From Welwitschia mirabilis (taxonomy: Eukaryota > Gnetophyta > Gnetopsida > Welwitschiales): a stretch of 64,000 bases of DNA. Both the position numbers and the translations under genes were made by a program. This document shows, in pieces, positions 46,729-56,631 of the stretch; position 1 is the first letter of the stretch; each line of letters starts with the position of its first letter. The notes under the pieces were generated by a model, which did no database searches, was not told the origin of the DNA, and saw nothing but the letters and a program-made list of their open reading frames with translations. The stretch spans positions 263,573,207-263,637,206 of the forward strand of contig JBOZIK010000001.1 of NCBI GenBank assembly GCA_051453625.1. Reading direction: 5' to 3'.

Positions 46729-48069
46729 TTAAGAATCATTGAACCTAGAGGCGAAAGATGTATGACGTCTATGAAATAATAAATTATGTTAAAAATAAAT
46801 TAAACTTTACATAATAAAGACTTTACTAGATTAATGTAGTTTTGCAACCTAAGTACATCTACATATAGAGGATAGCTTTCTCTCATATCTCTAGATATCT
46901 TTAACTTATAAAATAGTGGTTTAGAAGAATCATTAATAATACATATAATTGAGATGCTCCTTATAAGATAGTACTCTTTTCCCCTCAGGAATTTATAATA
47001 AACTAAAATAGAAATATTCTTAAGCATACTCATGCAACAGTTGTCTTACAATAGGAAACCCTAGTAAAGAATCCTAAGAATGAAAATAAGAAATGGACTA
47101 TAATATGTGTATTTAAAAATATGATAGTTCTTACAATTTATGTACCAATAAATAATGATAATAAAAGAAGCAACAAGCCTAAAAAGATGTTACTTTAATG
47201 AAATACGTAACTTCTCCCATGTTTTTATCATCCATAATTATCTTAGATTAGAGTAATGAAGCTATTACAAAAGTCAATAATTTAGTAATGTATTTATCAA
47301 ATAGTCCTTTTTAAAAAGATAGTTAAAGCTTCATGTGTAGTACTAATCACCCATGTGAATGACCTTTTTTCCTTCTCTTCTTATTCTCTTTATACTTTTG
47401 ATGTCTTTCATATTTTTACCCTAGAAAAAATTAGTCATTTAAAATCATTTAAATACTATGCGATAGAGAGAAATGGCTAAGTTTTAGTTGTTCAATGGCT
47501 ATTTTGTTTCTTATCAAATTTTTGGAATAGACATCTTTGAAATAGTAGATGTCTCTATCAAGTAGATTTCCTCACCTTAAAAGATGTCTTTGGTCAAACT
47601 ACCTAGATTTCAATCAAACTTATACTATTATATCGATAATCCTTAGTGGTCATGAATTAAATGTCTAAAACTTACTTAATTTTCTAAAATCTAGATAATT
47701 ATCAAAATACAACTTATCTCTATTACCTCTTCTAATTTAGCATAAACATATTTAAATTTATAGACAACTTTCATCAAATGAAGCAGTATAGACATCTTTA
47801 ATTTGATAGATGTCTTATAGCTATCTCAATATCTTAGTTTAGTATAGATGTCTTTGTCATTATAAATATCTTTTTCTATTGATAAAACTAGTTTAGTGTA
47901 AACATGTTTAATATTATAGATATCTTTTTACACAAACATCTTCATACATATAAACATCTTTAGTCAATTAGGTGTGTCCTTCTTAAATTCTAAGCTAAAG
48001 CTTTTGAGTACTTTGAAATTTCAGGTTTCGACTTGAATGATCCTTTACCAATAAGATATTTTACCAATA
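46729..48069 (-). repeat. 5' LTR of the SIRE-like element
   Basis: Partner of 37969-39351. Shared blocks include GGATAGCTTTCTCTCAT, AAAATAGTGGTTT and GATGAAGCAGTATAGA-type phrases. Its outer end carries a 16-17 bp tandem duplication (TTACCAATAAGATATT, twice at 48046-48077) and lacks about 95 bases present in the other copy. Octamers: AGACATCT at 47529 and 47790; AGATGTCT at 47547, 47582, 47808 and 47846. Confidence 0.88.
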
Positions 48070-48151
48070 AGATATTTTAGGAGGACCTTCTTCTTATTAT
48101 TATTATTATTTAGTTGTATATCTTTTTTTACTCATCCTTAATTCTATAACT

Positions 48152-48193
48152 ACAATTTATAATTAAATGATCTTATAAATCGTAATAGTGGTA
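48152..48193 (-). pseudogene. Gag zinc knuckle of the host copia element
   Basis: The minus strand reads YHYYDL-stop-DHLIINC, the C-x2-C-x4-H-x4-C spacing with the first two Cys changed to Tyr (TGC to TAC twice) and the conserved Gly before His changed to Asp, all G-to-A changes. The His and last Cys remain. Arg/Gly-rich codons precede it. It links the gag at 55.9-56.3 kb with the protease junction at 37.9 kb across two insertions. Confidence 0.7.
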
Positions 48194-48324
48194 GTTTCTA
48201 GGCTCTTTCCCTTACTAGTTTAACCAATACTTCTTCCTCTACCTCTATAAGGATGTGATCTATTTCATGCACTAGATGTCTTACTTTTCTTCTATTGTTG
48301 CCATTGCATTCTTCCTCTTTCAAC

Positions 48325-48587
48325 TGTTAGAATTATTTAGTTTTTGATTTTTTTTAAGTGGTTAACACCACTCCCATGGTTTTGTGCTTTACATCCTATA
48401 TTCTCTCCTATGTCCTCTCATATGATCATCTAATAATTACCTTGTTTTGTCATGTAGTAAGCTATAAATTCTTGCATTGAATAATGAAAAATTAGAGAGA
48501 TGATTTTAATGATTTTTGTTTAGGCTTCCTAGAATTATTTTGGTTCCTTTAGGCTTGATTTGTGCTTCAAGGTTTTTAAACCCTATA
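48325..48587 (+). repeat. 5' LTR of the gag-only element
   Basis: Matches 55552-55817: shared TGGTTAACACCACT, CCATGGTTTT, AAGCTATAAATTCTTGC, TTGAATAATGAAAAAT and CTAGAATTATTTT. A TATA-like CTATAAATTC is at about 48460. Confidence 0.88.
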
Positions 48588-48589
48588 AT

Positions 48590-48601
48590 TATTATTAGAG
48601 C
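48590..48601 (+). promoter_or_regulatory. tRNA-iMet primer-binding site (gag-only element)
   Basis: TATTATTAGAGC matches TGGTATCAGAGC at 9 of 12 bases, two bases after the LTR end. Confidence 0.6.
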
Positions 48602-48835
48602 TAACCACACCATCATTTGGTTAATTCATCTTTGTGTTGCTTGTTTGTGCTGCATGTATAAGAAGATCTGAAATTGACATAGTTTCCTTCAAACTTTGGA
48701 AATTTTGAAGAACTCTCATCTATGATTACAACAAAGTCATTTAAAGCTTTCAAATTTTTGTGTTATTTTCCTATAATACCATATTCCTACAGTTGAAAAT
48801 CTCCAAAGTTGACACTCTAGTATTAAATGTAAAAC

Positions 48836-51360
48836 CCAAAATCAAAACTAAAGTTTGGAAGTAAAACAAGGTATGAATTCTTGATTAAAGTCTTATATAG
48901 GTGTAAGACTTAAGAATATTTAAATATTTTAGAAGTATAACTAAGAAAATTATAATTGAAGGGTTTTATTTAGGCAATATACTCCTATTAATTTAATTAT
49001 AGTAATTTATTTATAAATATTTAATAAACCTAAGAGTACAACTCATATAAAATTCTTAGAATTTGATAGGAGAAATTCATAGACAAGAATTTAATTAACT
49101 AAATTTTTACTAATCAAATATAGTAATGTAATTAGCTTAGAAATAGCCACTGTACTATACTCTAAATATCATCATTAAAGGTAATATGAAAGGGTCTATA
49201 CTTGATAAGTAAGTTAAAAGCATTATGATTTATAAAATAATTTATCTAAATTAAGTTTTTTCCTTTGTTTGTATATTTGGTTAAAGTTATGAACTCCTCA
49301 AGAAACTCATCATATAGCTTGCTTGTAGTATATTTTTACCTAAGGCCTATGCAGAACTCATTACTGAGTAGAGATTCATTATTTGTACTATCATTGATAA
49401 TTATAGAAAGATATAGAGAAATTGATTCCACCTAAATCATGTAAAGGAATAACTTTCAAATAGTTATATACATGTTCCATCATCTAAAATTACTTAATCA
49501 TATGATCCATTCATTAATGGTTATAGTGATAACCTTGAAATTATTTTTAATTTATTTTTCTAAAACACACAAAGTTTTCTTTCTCCTTTAAACATATGTA
49601 GAGGACTTAAGAATACGTAAAGATAGAGCCATATTTTTTATAACCTTATCTAACTATTCATGTATAGACTATAGAAAGTAACTCGTCAACATGATTTACC
49701 TAGATCTTATAAAATAAACTTTAATTCCTTTGCTTCCAATCCATCATGGTTGTGCATTTTTGCAAGGGTGTACTATACTAATGAATAAACTTCATAATAC
49801 AATATAATCAATATCTATTCCAAAATAAAAGAGGGATACTCAGTCTTATACTAGGATTTAAATCTAGGGCCAAGTATTTTCTAACATTTCCAGGAACCAA
49901 CTATGCTAACATTCTAATTTGAAGGTTTTCTTAAGTAGAAATCACTATGACAAAGGAAGAGGATATGCCACAAAGCAAAGAGGGCATTTTCTTATAAGCG
50001 ATGAAGGTTCACTATGTGGGAGAAGAGTATTTTCATTGAGATGTGAATTACTCGACATCAGAATCTTCATGGAAGAACCTAATTCTAGTAGTAGCATCAA
50101 AGGGTCTGAGTAGAAGAAGTCAATGAGGAAGCGATAAAGATAGACAACACAGAAGTCACACCACTAAGGGAAGGACCTAAGTGAAAGAATGTAGAATCAG
50201 TTACAAATATAATATTTATGAGATAATAATTTGATTGAGTCTTCAATGAGAGACCATGATCATATGTTTTAGAGTACCCTTAATAACACAGAGTATAATG
50301 AAAGCTATAGCAAGAAAGAGGCTCCTCTAATGAATCAATAGATGGATGGTGAACGTTTCCCAAAGACACATTTAAGATGGAGAAAGAACAAATCATATAA
50401 TCATGTTAAGGTTCTTTCATTAAAAATTTTGTCTAATAAAGATGCCTCTAGTAATAATATCACTTCCAATATTATAAAATCTATCGTGCCCAGATACTTT
50501 AAAACTATGGTTTAACATTATCCTTCAAGTGCATGTGGGAAAAAAGGTAACAGCAAGAACTAGGCTCAACATAGTAGCGATCATCATAAATATTGATGGT
50601 TAATGGCCTAAAAAGTATTTTCTTAAGGAATAACAAATGGCCATTTGAGATGGTAATCCAAGGTTGATGGTAAGAGAAGGAGAAAACCAAGGACGTAAGC
50701 CATCTTTTACAAGAATAAGCACTTGATGGATTAATAATGCATTGTAACGGTGCATTTAGTAGAAGCACAGACCCAGTTACTAATGCATGGTCATTTCTCA
50801 AGGAAAAAAATTTGCCTTCCTTTTCTAAATTATTTTGATATTGGAAAAACACCTAAATAATAAGATCAACTTCAATTTGTGTAAAGGGACAAGGTAATGC
50901 ATGAAGAGTTTACAACTACACATCTAATAATTAATATTATGATTTCATTTTTCCAGATATATGTGCATTTTACTTTTGTTTTAATGCTCTTAAGATCAAG
51001 TTTTTCATTATCACTGATCACTATTGAAGAAGGCTAAACTTCAACTCTTGAGTAACAGCTTGCATAACTATAAATTCACCTAAGAGAGAAGGGACTATGA
51101 GTTTAGTCAGAACCAAGCATGATGAGCATTTTGTAGTGTTGAAAGGTGAGGTTTTAGAAATATAAGAGATGCATGGCTAAAAGCAAACTACTCAAACAAA
51201 TTTTCTTCATTGATTAAGAATTCCATTTCCAAGCTAGCACTATAAGAAAAGGGGATGAAGGGAATAATTGATGCCACTGACAAATGCAACCAATGCAATT
51301 TTGATAATCTTAACTAAACACATTTTTCCCTTTTTACTTAAGTACTAAGAACCACAAAAC
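48836..51360. other. Unassigned, possibly Tekay-like LTR fragments
   Basis: TGTAAAACCCAAAATC at 48830-48845 looks like a Tekay-type LTR start on the plus strand, and a tRNA-like cassette lies about 1 kb later (49850-49915, minus orientation, GGATTTAAATCTAGG). The open frames at 49919-50113 (plus) and 50505-50852 (minus, 115 codons) match nothing I recognise. Confidence 0.35.
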
Positions 51361-53125
51361 TAGTTAGTAAACTAGCATTCAGAAGTTAAGGTAGGAGTGA
51401 AGAGGTTTTAAGTTCGAATCCCAATAATGCAAAACTAAATTTTTATTTCATTTAAGACCATAGGCTACATGCTTGATTAAGAAATGTCCTCTTAGACACC
51501 CATAAACTATGTTAATGGTATTATAAGTAGTAAATATAAGTTGCTATAATACTTAAATTCTTATGGTTATTTCTTAAACATATCAAGAATAAGAAGAGGA
51601 GACTAATTATTTAATACTTAGCAATAATCATAGCTTTTAAGAAGAAACTTTACATTAAAAATAAACTATAGCAACTTCCTTCCAAATTAAACACATATAA
51701 AAGAAATATTATTTAAACAACATCCATATCCATTTCTCAAATTACAAAAATTATTACTTTAAGATTAATACAAGGTCCTTCAAGTGCAAAATTACAAAGA
51801 TTTAACTCCCATATAGGCTTAGCAATACATAATGCTTCTAAAGATGAGAATCACATAAAAGACACCCAGCTTTAACTTCTTTCCTCCTTATTTCTTGAAG
51901 ATTTTCCTGCACAACAGGCATGATGTGAGAACTGTACCTTCATAATTCCTAGTGTAGTCCATGGCAAGGTTTTTAGGTTAAAGGTATTCAAGCACAAGAA
52001 TAAATTCACAAGAATATCAAATGACTAATACCTTATATTAAATTCAACAATCAAGATACAAATATCCAAGTCTTGATAAATGCAAAATTTTCAATGAATA
52101 GTATACTTTGTCAGAGGGGTGTCAGATATCCATTGTATAGAGGATCATTCCTATGGCAAATAGGAACCCTTCAGGTGGGATAACCCCTTAAAGCCACAAG
52201 ACATCATGTCATGCAACAACTAGATGGGTAATCACCCTGATCACTCTGACAGTCACTCCTATGGTTAATAGAAGCCCTTTAAGTGGCCCAACTTCTAAAG
52301 TTACATGATTTGATTACTTAATAAAGTTTTTAAACATAGTAGAGAAATAATAATCAAGGTATTTTATGCATAAGAAAAATATTACTTGAGACATGTATAA
52401 GGATACAAGAATTAATAAAACATACAAGAGATATATAGAAGTGCATGAATCATATCAAAGATTAAAGTAACCCATAGAACCATATGAGAATGAAATGAAA
52501 AACCATAGAAACATACTGATTTTAAGAAGAAGCTCAAGATCTCAAGAAGATTATAAAGCTTTAAGGCTTCCCAAGCTTTAAGATTCAATAGCAAATGATT
52601 ATCTAAAATGAAGGTAAGAAAAAAGTAGGAGGAAGGTCCTATTTATAACTAAGGTTTGGTGGAATGTAAATGGTTATGAAAGTATAAGAATAAAACATCA
52701 TAAATAAGGGCAGTTAAGTGGTGGGAATTCCATTACCCTGCTAGGCCACTAGGAAAATAATAAATAACAATTATTCTTGTCAAATAAAAATATTTCATAA
52801 ACATGAGAGTAATTTCTTTGACATTTAAAAATAATAACTTTATAAATTAAGCATCTCTATTTCAAATAACTTCAATTTCAAATCTACAACTCATTAGCAT
52901 TTTCTATAATAAGTGATTAAGTGAATAAGGCCAAAGCATAAAATAATAATCACAAAACTATTAGCTATAAAGGAAAGCATCCAAGAATTATCATGAAATA
53001 TTATCCTTATTCTCTGTTGACTTATTTATCAAAATATTTTAAACTTAAGTCCTAATTGTTTAAAATTTAAAACATGACATTTCCACTCAAGTGTTTGTAA
53101 AAAATTTGCTTTGCAGATGTTCTAT
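51361..53125 (-). mobile_element. Tekay/del-like 3' end and LTR, copy T3
   Basis: The minus strand starts with a decayed pol end (GCAAAGCAAATTTTTTAC) and tract (CTTGAGTGGAAA), then LTR start TGTCATG at 53079. TATA box TATAAATAG at 52639-52647. ACCTTGCCATGGACTACAC and GAAGGTACAGTTCTCAC near 51.95 kb match copy T2 at 22.92-22.96 kb. A tRNA-like cassette at 51370-51432 corresponds in order and orientation to the one in T2. The far LTR end is not visible. Confidence 0.7.
51370..51432 (+). repeat. tRNA-like cassette inside Tekay-like LTR T3
   Basis: ACTAGCATTCAGAAGTTAAG is A-box-like; TTTTAAGTTCGAATCCC ends in a B-box (GTTCGAATCCC). It is the counterpart of the cassette at 23455-23520. Confidence 0.55.
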
Positions 53126-54100
53126 TTTTTTAAGGCATTTTATGCATCCATGTTTTCATACATCTCTACATAGAATAAAGCTCTTGATGACACTTTTATA
53201 ATGAACTTCTTGTATGTTGGATCTGAGCATTCTTCCACTATTAAGAGTGTTCTACACTATCATCCACATCCTTCTTGATCTATAGTCCTTTATTGTCTAA
53301 ATGTCCATCTAATCATAGGAGGAAATACACAAATAAAGATATAAGCAGTGACAAAAATCCTATTAGCACTCTTAGTGATTGGCTCACTAAATAAGAAGAC
53401 TTAGGAATTTTGTAGGTCTAAAGAAGCATGATGCGTTCAATTAAAAATAAAATTAGCCTTGAAAGCATCCAAATCTTATTTAAAAATTGGAATTCCTTAT
53501 CGCTTGCACAAGTAAAAACCTATCTGAAATGCACTCAAACCTACTTTTAATTACACTTTTAAGTTTTTCATGAATGACAAATCAATAGCAATAGTCCAAG
53601 GGCATAAGCAGAGGTGGCTAGAATTCATGTTGAGGCCAGATCTAATGATGAAAAATATTCCTTATTCTTCAATGGCTTGTTCTCACTAAGCATCCATAAT
53701 CCTCCATTGCATACAGCATTGGCAGAAGTTACTATTATGTTCATGTTATTCTGTTGAGTTTAGTCCTTATTCTTGTTATTTTCATTCTATTTTTATTTTT
53801 ACTTTAAATGACTTATAATGTATTGAGTTAGATGAGTACCTTTTAAAAGTTTGGATTATCTTAAAATTCATAAAATATTTTAAGGGATATAATCCTTAGC
53901 CTTTGTAGCTTTTTTAATAATATTGTTTTTTAGGGAAAATGTTAGGAGGTATTTAATTCTCCAATATTATTAGTAAAGTAATAGGAGAGTTAAGCTAGAG
54001 GTTATTACATAAGTGTTATTCTTTCAATAGGTTCACTTCTTAAACCTTAAATTCTAAGGTTAAAAAGGTGAAAGTTTACCAACTTCTGCTTGCTTCACTC
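53126..54100. other. Unassigned DNA
   Basis: A stretch at about 53580-53740 is less AT-rich and gives a long minus-strand reading with NGGLWMLSENKPLKNKEYF, but I recognise no family. It may be internal sequence of the Tekay-like copy T3 or of the gag-only element. Confidence 0.4.
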
Positions 54101-55250
54101 AGTAGGATAATTTAAGAGGAAAAGAGAAAATGAACACAATAAAAAATGATATTAAAAGTATGATGATAAAAATTTTCATTTTGAAAAATCAAGGTTTAGC
54201 TAATCCTAATTCAAAAAGGTATATGACAAGTTGTAAATGGTACAATACTTAAATCAATAGATGCATCCAAAATTATGAAGTGGGAAATGCTAAATCAAAG
54301 GGCTATATCTCTAATTAGCCTTATACCTGAAGATAATTACTTACACTATCTTGATTTAACAAATTCTTCAAAGGAAAACTAGAAGAATTAAACCATTTAT
54401 TAGGTGTCAGGGGTTAAGAGGCTAAGAAAATATTGAAGAATTAACTTTATGACTTAAAGACAAATGAAGAAAAAGGCATGAATGAATATATCAACTACTT
54501 TTGATCAATTTAAATTCAACTTTCTTCTATCAATGTTAAAGTGGATGATGATAATGCNNNNNNNNNNNNNNNNNNNNNNNNNNNNNNNNNNNNNNNNNNN
54601 NNNNNNNNNNNNNNNNNNNNNNNNNNNNNNNNNNNNNNNNNNNNNNNNNNNNNNNNNNNNNNNNNNNNNNNNNNNNNNNNNNNNNNNNNNNNNNNNNNNN
54701 NNNNNNNNNNNNNNNNNNNNNNNNNNNNNNNNNNNNNNNNNNNNNNNNNNNNNNNNNNNNNNNNNNNNNNNNNNNNNNNNNNNNNNNNNNNNNNNNNNNN
54801 NNNNNNNNNNNNNNNNNNNNNNNNNNNNNNNNNNNNNNNNNNNNNNNNNNNNNNNNNNNNNNNNNNNNNNNNNNNNNNNNNNNNNNNNNNNNNNNNNNNN
54901 NNNNNNNNNNNNNNNNNNNNNNNNNNNNNNNNNNNNNNNNNNNNNNNNNNNNNNNNNNNNNNNNNNNNNNNNNNNNNNNNNNNNNNNNNNNNNNNNNNNN
55001 NNNNNNNNNNNNNNNNNNNNNNNNNNNNNNNNNNNNNNNNNNNNNNNNNNNNNNNNNNNNNNNNNNNNNNNNNNNNNNNNNTTTTTTAACTAAATTATAA
55101 ATAAAACTTTTATAAGTATCAAATTTAAATTATAAAGTAATAAGAATAGGTATTGTTACTATTGCAAAATAACTAGACATAAATTAATCAACTGTTTTGA
55201 TCAAGCAAGAGATCTAATCACTGAAAAATTAAAGAAGTAAGCTCTCGTAG
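54100..55250 (+). pseudogene. Gag of the gag-only copia-type element (with gap)
   Basis: Plus-strand traces: EMLNQRAISLISLIPEDNY near 54.3 kb (the A-x-x-x-I-x-L-x-L-x-D start of UBN2-type gag), LKTNEEKGMNEYINYF and SINVKVDDDNA near 54.45-54.56 kb (the M-x-E-G-x-x-V-x-E-H/Y-x-N block and the following acidic loop), then a 524-N gap, then a good zinc knuckle CYYCKITRHKLINC at 55156-55197 with all four ligands kept. Stops are present in the first part. Confidence 0.78.
54558..55081. other. Assembly gap, 524 N
   Basis: Unknown bases within gag, between the acidic loop and the zinc knuckle. The expected missing piece is of about that size. Confidence 0.98.
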
Positions 55251-55334
55251 GTGAAATAAAAACTAAACTTGAATCTAAAGAAGTAATAACTTCACAATAT
55301 GATATAGTTCTTTTTGGTTTCTAATTATTCCTAG

Positions 55335-55450
55335 TCCATATTGTCCTAAGTTATCTTGAGTTGTCCCACTTTGTCTTGAGTTATCTTGAGTTGTCTTGAG
55401 TTATTCCACTTTATCTCAAGTTATTCCAAGTTATCTCCCATTATCCCAAG
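55335..55450 (+). repeat. ~11-bp minisatellite (CTTGAGTTATC type)
   Basis: Roughly ten imperfect units such as TTATCTTGAG, TTGTCTTGAG and TTATTCCAAG in a row, just after the gag knuckle. Confidence 0.85.
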
Positions 55451-55541
55451 TAAATGTTCCTAATTACTTAAAGTTAGGTTGGAGGTTTCTTCCAACCATA
55501 TCTTATCATTTTTGATGTTAAATTCACATGAAATTTAACAT

Positions 55542-55551
55542 AAAAAGGGGG
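55542..55551 (+). promoter_or_regulatory. Polypurine tract of the gag-only element
   Basis: AAAAAGGGGG directly before the 3' LTR start TGTTAGAATT; undamaged. Confidence 0.9.
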
Positions 55552-55817
55552 TGTTAGAATTATTTACTTTTCAAAATTATTTTGTAAATTGGTTAACACC
55601 ACTTCCATGGTTTTCTATTCCACATCCTATTTCTCTTTCATATCGTCTCATATTATTGTCTAATTCTTACCTATTTTTTGTTATGTATAAAGCTATAAAT
55701 TCTTGCATTGAATAATGAAAAATCATAGAGCTAATTTTAATGATTATTGTTTAACCTCCCTAGAATTATTTTGCTTGCTTTGTATTTGATCTATGCTTAG
55801 CGTTTTCAAACCCTATG
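55552..55817 (+). repeat. 3' LTR of the gag-only element
   Basis: Partner of 48325-48587; bounded by the purine tract on the left and the TCAAG duplication on the right. Confidence 0.9.
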
Positions 55818-55879
55818 TCAAGACCTCTTCCTCTTTCCTAAGGGGTTCATCAACCTTATTCATGGGAAATTAAGGATTT

Positions 55880-56300
55880 TAAACTTATGGATGCAGTGAA
55901 ATTTATGTTAAAACTTGTAATCTATAAATCTTCATCATTCTTCAAGCATAATTTAAACTGCATTAACCTACCTATTAAATCATCTACGAATAAAGCATTT
56001 AAACTTCAAAGATTTTACATTGCAATAATCAATTGTTTTAAATGTTTTGTAAGAGACATAAGAATTCTCAAAGCTACATCAATATCACTAATTTGATGAT
56101 CAAGCATAGTCATATCTTTAATCAAACCTCTTATCTTTTGAATAAATTCCTACCTTTTGAATAAATTCCTATTTGTTGTGATCTTCCTTCATCTTGAGAG
56201 TTTCATCCTTAAATTATATGATTTTATCTTCTTCACATTTTAATTATCTTGGTAAATAATGTCTCATATATTCCATAAATTAAAATGACTTGAATAATTA
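55880..56300 (-). pseudogene. Gag of the host copia element
   Basis: The minus strand reads YNLRMKLS near 56.24 kb, then RGLIKDMTMLDHQISDIDVA, LRILMSLTKHLKQLIIAM and FVDDLIGRLMQ. This matches the UBN2-type copia gag (F-x-x-L-I-x-x-(L/M), then I-(S/D)-x-(E/D)-(E/D)-x-A-x-x-L-L-x-SLP, then L-T-L-x-x-L-I-x-x-L). Pro of the SLP block is Thr here. The reading is nearly continuous, making it one of the better preserved blocks. The knuckle continues at 48.19 kb beyond the insertion. Confidence 0.82.
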
Positions 56301-56619
56301 GCAACCTTTTTTACTTAATCATTATCCATGCTAGTAAAAATAGCACTATTAACTTGAATGTCTTGCATTCTTCTTTTTCCATAAGTCTTCCTTTCCTATT
56401 TTATGGTAGTGGGTAATAAACCTATGTCAACTTACATGCATTAACACAATCCTATCCTTTCAAAAATTGTTTTTTTCTAATTTTCCAAGCTTCCTAATTA
56501 AAAACATTAAAAGTGGGTATCATATATTTTTTTCATTCTAATAATAAACGCTTCCTTCTTTTTTGTAATTCTTTAATTCAATTTTGATGTACTATCTAAG
56601 TAATTTTTCATGTAAAATT

Positions 56620-56631
56620 GCTCTAATACTA
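56620..56631 (-). promoter_or_regulatory. tRNA-iMet primer-binding site (host copia)
   Basis: TAGTATTAGAGC on the minus strand matches TGGTATCAGAGC at 10 of 12; both changes are G-to-A or C-to-T. It sets the inner edge of the 5' LTR. Confidence 0.75.

Larger units (their letters stand above)
37969..48069 (-). mobile_element. Complete SIRE-like copia element with env-position ORF
   Basis: Both LTRs are present (37969-39351 and 46729-48069, about 1.35 kb each). Minus strand, high to low: 5' LTR, tRNA-Met primer site (46716-46727), gag, protease/integrase junction, integrase, RT, RNase H, then a 2.8-kb region holding an octamer array and a decayed env-position reading frame, purine tract, 3' LTR. 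The extra frame after RNase H and the long gag are features of Sireviruses. The element sits between the gag knuckle and protease junction of the host copia element. I could not see a matching target-site duplication. Confidence 0.85.
48325..55817 (+). mobile_element. Gag-only copia-type element (LARD-like), plus strand
   Basis: LTRs of 263 and 266 bp (48325-48587 and 55552-55817) start TGTTAGAATTATTTA and end CCCTATA/CCCTATG. A tRNA-Met primer site follows the first, and a perfect purine tract AAAAAGGGGG precedes the second. Flanks are TCAAC (48320-48324) and TCAAG (55818-55822), a 4/5 target-site duplication. Inside, only gag is found, near the 3' end; the middle carries Tekay-like LTR material. 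The insertion splits the gag of the host copia element. Confidence 0.85.

Noticed and set aside
37964-48074. Target-site duplication for the SIRE-like element
   Set aside because: Flanks TTGGA and AGATA do not match; the ends are damaged, so none is claimed.
50505-50852. 115-codon minus-strand open frame
   Set aside because: Among the longest gap-free frames in the window, but no domain, signal peptide or family pattern, and it sits inside an element with no other coding there. Left unassigned.
54482-55093. 203-codon and 182-codon plus-strand frames
   Set aside because: Extended artificially by the 524-N gap; only the flanking gag pieces are real.
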